Assembly (NCBI GenBank): GCA_016790285.1
Contig: JAEUPJ010000022.1
Coordinates: 1-64,000, forward strand
Reading direction: 5' to 3'
Length of the DNA stretch: 64,000 nt
DNA from: Roseateles sp.
GTDB taxonomy: Bacteria > Pseudomonadota > Gammaproteobacteria > Burkholderiales > Burkholderiaceae_C
Shown here piece after piece: positions 61,392-64,000 of the stretch. A program made the translations under genes and the position numbers. The number at the start of each line of letters is the position of its first letter. Positions within the stretch are counted from its first letter, which is position 1. Under the pieces are notes generated by a model. That model worked only from the letters and a program-made list of their open reading frames with translations, searched no databases and was not told the DNA's origin.

Positions 61392-62294
61392 ATGGCGACC
61401 AAGAAACCCAAAGGCCTCGGCCTCGGCCTCGAAGCCCTGCTCGGCCCGAAAGTCAGCGACACCCCCGCGCCTGAGCGCGACGGCACGCCCAGCACCCTCA
61501 AGCTCGAACAGCTGCAGGCCGGCAAATACCAGCCGCGCACGCGCATGGACGAGGGGTCGCTGTACGAGCTGGCCGAGTCCATCAAGAGCCAGGGGATCAT
61601 GCAGCCCATCCTCGTGCGCCCGATCACGCCCAACGGCGCGGTGGGCTACGAGATCATTGCGGGCGAGCGGCGGTTTCGTGCGGCCAAGCTCGCGGGCCTG
61701 CGCGAGGTGCCGGTGCTCGTCAAGGCGGTGCCCGACGAGTCCGCCGCGGCGATGGCCCTCATCGAGAACATCCAGCGCGAGGACCTCAACCCGCTCGAAG
61801 AGGCCCAGGGCCTCAAGCGCCTGACCGACGAGTTCGGCCTCACGCATGAACAGGCCGCGCAGGCCGTGGGCCGCTCGCGCAGCGCCGCGTCCAACCTGCT
61901 GCGCCTGCTGAACCTGGCCGCCCCCGTGCAGAACATGCTGATGGCCGGCGACCTGGACATGGGCCACGCCCGCGCGCTGCTGCCGCTGGACGGCGCCGCG
62001 CAGATCACCACGGCCAGCGAGATCGCCGCGAAGAAGCTCAGCGTGCGCGAGGCCGAGAAGCTCGTCGCCAAGGCCCAGGGCGCCGCGCGCCAGACGCCGC
62101 TGCTGCGCGTGAAGAACGACAAGAGCCGTGACGTGCTGCGGCTCGAGGAAGAGCTGGCCGACGCGCTGGGCGCCACCGTCGAGGTGCGCGTCAAGAAGCG
62201 CACGAAAAAGGGCGGCCAGAGCGGCGAGCTCGCCATCCACTTCGATTCCCTGGACGCGCTGTCGGGCATCCTGGACAAGCTGCGCGGCAGCTGA
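61392..62294 (+). CDS. parB: Chromosome-partitioning protein ParB
   Basis: A 300-residue DNA-binding CTPase. The N-terminal box has [20 protein letters not shown] and the CTP motif [37 protein letters not shown] follows. The helix-turn-helix is [20 protein letters not shown]; the C-terminal dimer helix ends [11 protein letters not shown]. It should bind the three parS sites at 37.8-39.0 kb. Unusually, it lies 21.4 kb from parA. Confidence 0.96.
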   Translation: MATKKPKGLGLGLEALLGPKVSDTPAPERDGTPSTLKLEQLQAGKYQPRTRMDEGSLYELAESIKSQGIMQPILVRPITPNGAVGYEIIAGERRFRAAKLAGLREVPVLVKAVPDESAAAMALIENIQREDLNPLEEAQGLKRLTDEFGLTHEQAAQAVGRSRSAASNLLRLLNLAAPVQNMLMAGDLDMGHARALLPLDGAAQITTASEIAAKKLSVREAEKLVAKAQGAARQTPLLRVKNDKSRDVLRLEEELADALGATVEVRVKKRTKKGGQSGELAIHFDSLDALSGILDKLRGS

Positions 62295-62700
62295 CGCCGG
62301 CGCCCGCCGCGCGCAATGCGGCGGCGTCCGACAAGGCGCGTGCTGCCGCCGGCACAACACTGGCGTCGCGCCTGCAACAGTTCTTCACCAGCACGCTGTC
62401 GGAGGCCCGCCACAAGGCCCCCGTGTTCGTGTGGTTTGCCCGCGATGTGCCAGGTCTTGCCTCCATGGCGGGCGTATGCTGGCCCGGCACCTGTCAACGA
62501 AACGCCGAGCGGATTTGTTGGTGGGCTTGCCGCGGCTTATTCTTGTGATCAGCGCGCCGCGCGGCGCGCCAAGCTGAGAGCCAGCCGAGTGGAGAGTTCT
62601 GATGACGCCTTGCAGTTGAGGCGCGATCAGAACCCCCCAGTCCCTACGGGCACGGATCGTGCCTGTGGCCCTGTGGAGTTCACACCGCAGGAGATCGGGC
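62295..62700. other. Non-coding stretch before prkA, with a perfect palindrome
   Basis: No convincing gene is seen. One frame (in step with CTG 62291) stays open to TGA near 62546 and reads SRLQQFFTSTLSEARHKAPV and on, but it has no good start. GCGCGCCGCGCGGCGCGC at 62552-62569 is a perfect 18-bp palindrome in the prkA leader. A 7-bp stem (GACGCCG at 62293, CGGCGTC at 62322) follows the parB stop without a T-run. The prkA start has AGGAGA just upstream. I cannot name a promoter. Confidence 0.5.
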
Positions 62701-64000
62701 ATGGACGTCATCAGCCATTTCGCAGCACGCTACGAGCGCAGCAAGGTCGAGGAGCTCTCGCTGGAGGAGTACCTCGCCGAGTGCAAACGCAACCCCCTGG
62801 CCTACGCCACCGCCGCCGAGCGCATGCTCCAGGCCATCGGCGAGCCGCAGATGCTGGACACGCGCAACGACCCGCGCCTGTCTCGCCTCTTCGCCAACAA
62901 GACGATCAAGATCTACCCGGCCTTCGCCGAGTTCTATGGCCTGGAAGAAGCCATCGAGCAGGTGGTGTCGTACTTCCGGCACGCCGCGCAGGGGCTGGAG
63001 GAGAAGAAGCAGATCCTCTACCTGCTCGGCCCCGTGGGCGGCGGCAAGAGCAGCATCGCCGAGCGCCTGAAGCAGCTCATGGAGCACGTGCCCTTCTACG
63101 CGCTGGCGGGCTCGCCGGTGAACGAGTCGCCGCTGGGCCTGTTCGACCCCACCGAGGACGGACCGCTGCTGGAGCGCGACTACGGCATCCCGCGCCGCTA
63201 CCTCAACCGCATCCTCTCGCCCTGGGCCGTCAAGCGCCTGGACGAGTTCGGTGGCGACATCCGCAAGTTCAAGGTCGTCAAGCGCTACCCGAGCGTGCTC
63301 AAGCAGCTCGGCGTGGCCAAGACCGAGCCGGGTGACGAGAACAACCAGGACATCAGTTCCCTCGTCGGCAAGGTCGACATCCGCAAGCTCGAGACCTACG
63401 CCCAGGACGACCCCGACGCCTACAGCTACTCCGGTGGCCTGTGCCTCGCGAACCAGGGCCTGCTGGAGTTCGTGGAGATGTTCAAGGCGCCCATCAAAGT
63501 GCTGCACCCACTGCTCACCGCGACCCAAGAGGGTAACTACAAGGGCACCGAGGGCTTCGGCGCGATTCCCTTCGACGGCATCGTGCTCGCGCACAGCAAC
63601 GAGAGCGAGTGGAAGACCTTCCGCAACAACAAGAACAACGAGGCCTTCCTGGACCGCGTCTACATCGTGAAGGTGCCCTACTGCCTGCGCGTGAGCGAGG
63701 AGGTCAAGATCTACGAGAAGCTCATCCGCGGCTCGTCGCTCGCCGAGGCCAAGTGCGCCCCGGGCACGCTGAAGATGATGAGCCAGTTCGCTGTGCTCAC
63801 GCGATTGAAGGAGCCCGAGAACTCGTCGCTGTACTCCAAGATGCAGATCTACGACGGCGAGAACCTCAAGGACACCGACCCGCGTGCCAAGAGCTACCAG
63901 GAGTACCGCGACTACGCGGGCGTGGACGAAGGCATGAGCGGCATCAGCACGCGCTTCGCCTACAAGATCCTGTCCAAGGTCTTCAACTTCGACCCCGCCG
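62701..64000 (+). CDS. prkA: PrkA-family serine protein kinase, 3' end cut by window
   Basis: The first 433 residues of a kinase of about 640. It starts MDVISHFAARYERSKVEELS, has Walker A in LLGPVGGGKSSIAERLKQLM (near residue 110), and the AAA-type continuation YSYSGGLCLANQGLLEFVEM and LLTATQEGNYKGTEGFGAIP. The family (YeaG in E. coli) has an AAA+ domain and a C-terminal kinase-like domain, the latter beyond the window. YeaG acts in nitrogen starvation and stress; partners such as YeaH and SpoVR-like proteins usually follow. ATG 62701 is preceded by AGGAGA. Confidence 0.93.
   Translation, partial: MDVISHFAARYERSKVEELSLEEYLAECKRNPLAYATAAERMLQAIGEPQMLDTRNDPRLSRLFANKTIKIYPAFAEFYGLEEAIEQVVSYFRHAAQGLEEKKQILYLLGPVGGGKSSIAERLKQLMEHVPFYALAGSPVNESPLGLFDPTEDGPLLERDYGIPRRYLNRILSPWAVKRLDEFGGDIRKFKVVKRYPSVLKQLGVAKTEPGDENNQDISSLVGKVDIRKLETYAQDDPDAYSYSGGLCLANQGLLEFVEMFKAPIKVLHPLLTATQEGNYKGTEGFGAIPFDGIVLAHSNESEWKTFRNNKNNEAFLDRVYIVKVPYCLRVSEEVKIYEKLIRGSSLAEAKCAPGTLKMMSQFAVLTRLKEPENSSLYSKMQIYDGENLKDTDPRAKSYQEYRDYAGVDEGMSGISTRFAYKILSKVFNFDPA

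Noticed and set aside
62293-62328. Possible terminator after parB
   Set aside because: A 7-bp stem with a 22-base loop and no T-run; too weak to call.

Overview
The window is GC-rich and gene-dense and looks like the chromosome of a betaproteobacterium of the order Burkholderiales, probably near Rubrivivax, Roseateles or Mitsuaria (inferred). The pointers are seven PEP-CTERM exported proteins, a PEP-CTERM-type CPBP protease, a Bug-family solute receptor, an ECF sigma factor paired with a Ser/Thr kinase-TPR protein, and an mnmG-rsmG-parA block. I saw no tRNA, rRNA, CRISPR array, intact transposase or prophage module.

Layout. 1-647: no gene; a long imperfect palindrome of about 530 bp. 648-4701: sugar-type MFS transporter overlapping a trehalase gene, then a PEP-CTERM-associated CPBP protease and a PEP-CTERM protein. 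4890-12969: leftward genes for an acyl-CoA ligase, a DMT exporter, small CWC and DUF1801 proteins, a large DUF3857/transglutaminase membrane protein, a PD-(D/E)XK-like protein and a DUF4397 lipoprotein with a clear terminator. 13159-24742: fadH, AlkD-like repair protein, PEP-CTERM protein, thioredoxin-like protein, DUF3667 protein, two tiny Ig-like proteins, and a coupled hydrolase/ABC ATPase/ABC permease/lipoprotein run. 24739-32774: two overlapping PEP-CTERM genes, ECF sigma and kinase genes, a DUF2061 gene behind a Fur-like site, and a Crp/Fnr regulator with a DUF2892 gene. 32859-33442: a decayed chemotaxis receptor. 33535-36285: cytochrome b561 with a two-component system. 36375-41768: mnmG, rsmG, parA and three acetyltransferases, with three parS sites inside mnmG and rsmG. 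41873-61375: an accessory stretch separating parA from parB. 61392-64000: parB and the start of prkA.

The accessory stretch holds the most unusual material. Between 44.4 and 53.4 kb, three leftward transcription units (one PEP-CTERM gene; a PEP-CTERM pair; and a four-gene unit of COG4315-like protein, OmpW/AlkL-like porin, cytochrome P450 and GMC oxidoreductase) each have two copies of a GGGAC-N4-GTCCC-like site upstream. The start-to-start spacings are 42, 52 and 64 bp, close to 4, 5 and 6 helical turns. A LysR regulator and an alpha/beta-hydrolase-LuxR fusion lie in the same interval. This suggests an undescribed regulon coupling exported proteins to oxidation of a hydrophobic substrate. 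Next to it, a two-gene unit encodes a CHAT-like protein that has lost both catalytic residues but carries a transglutaminase-like Cys/His domain, coupled to a GHSRGG alpha/beta hydrolase.

parS sites at 37.8, 38.0 and 39.0 kb, parA at 39.2 kb and a perfect DnaA box at 36.3 kb suggest closeness to the replication origin. parB lies 21.4 kb from parA, and three gene relics (43969-44110, 44180-44380, 59083-59193) lie in between, consistent with insertions and decay in an originally compact locus.
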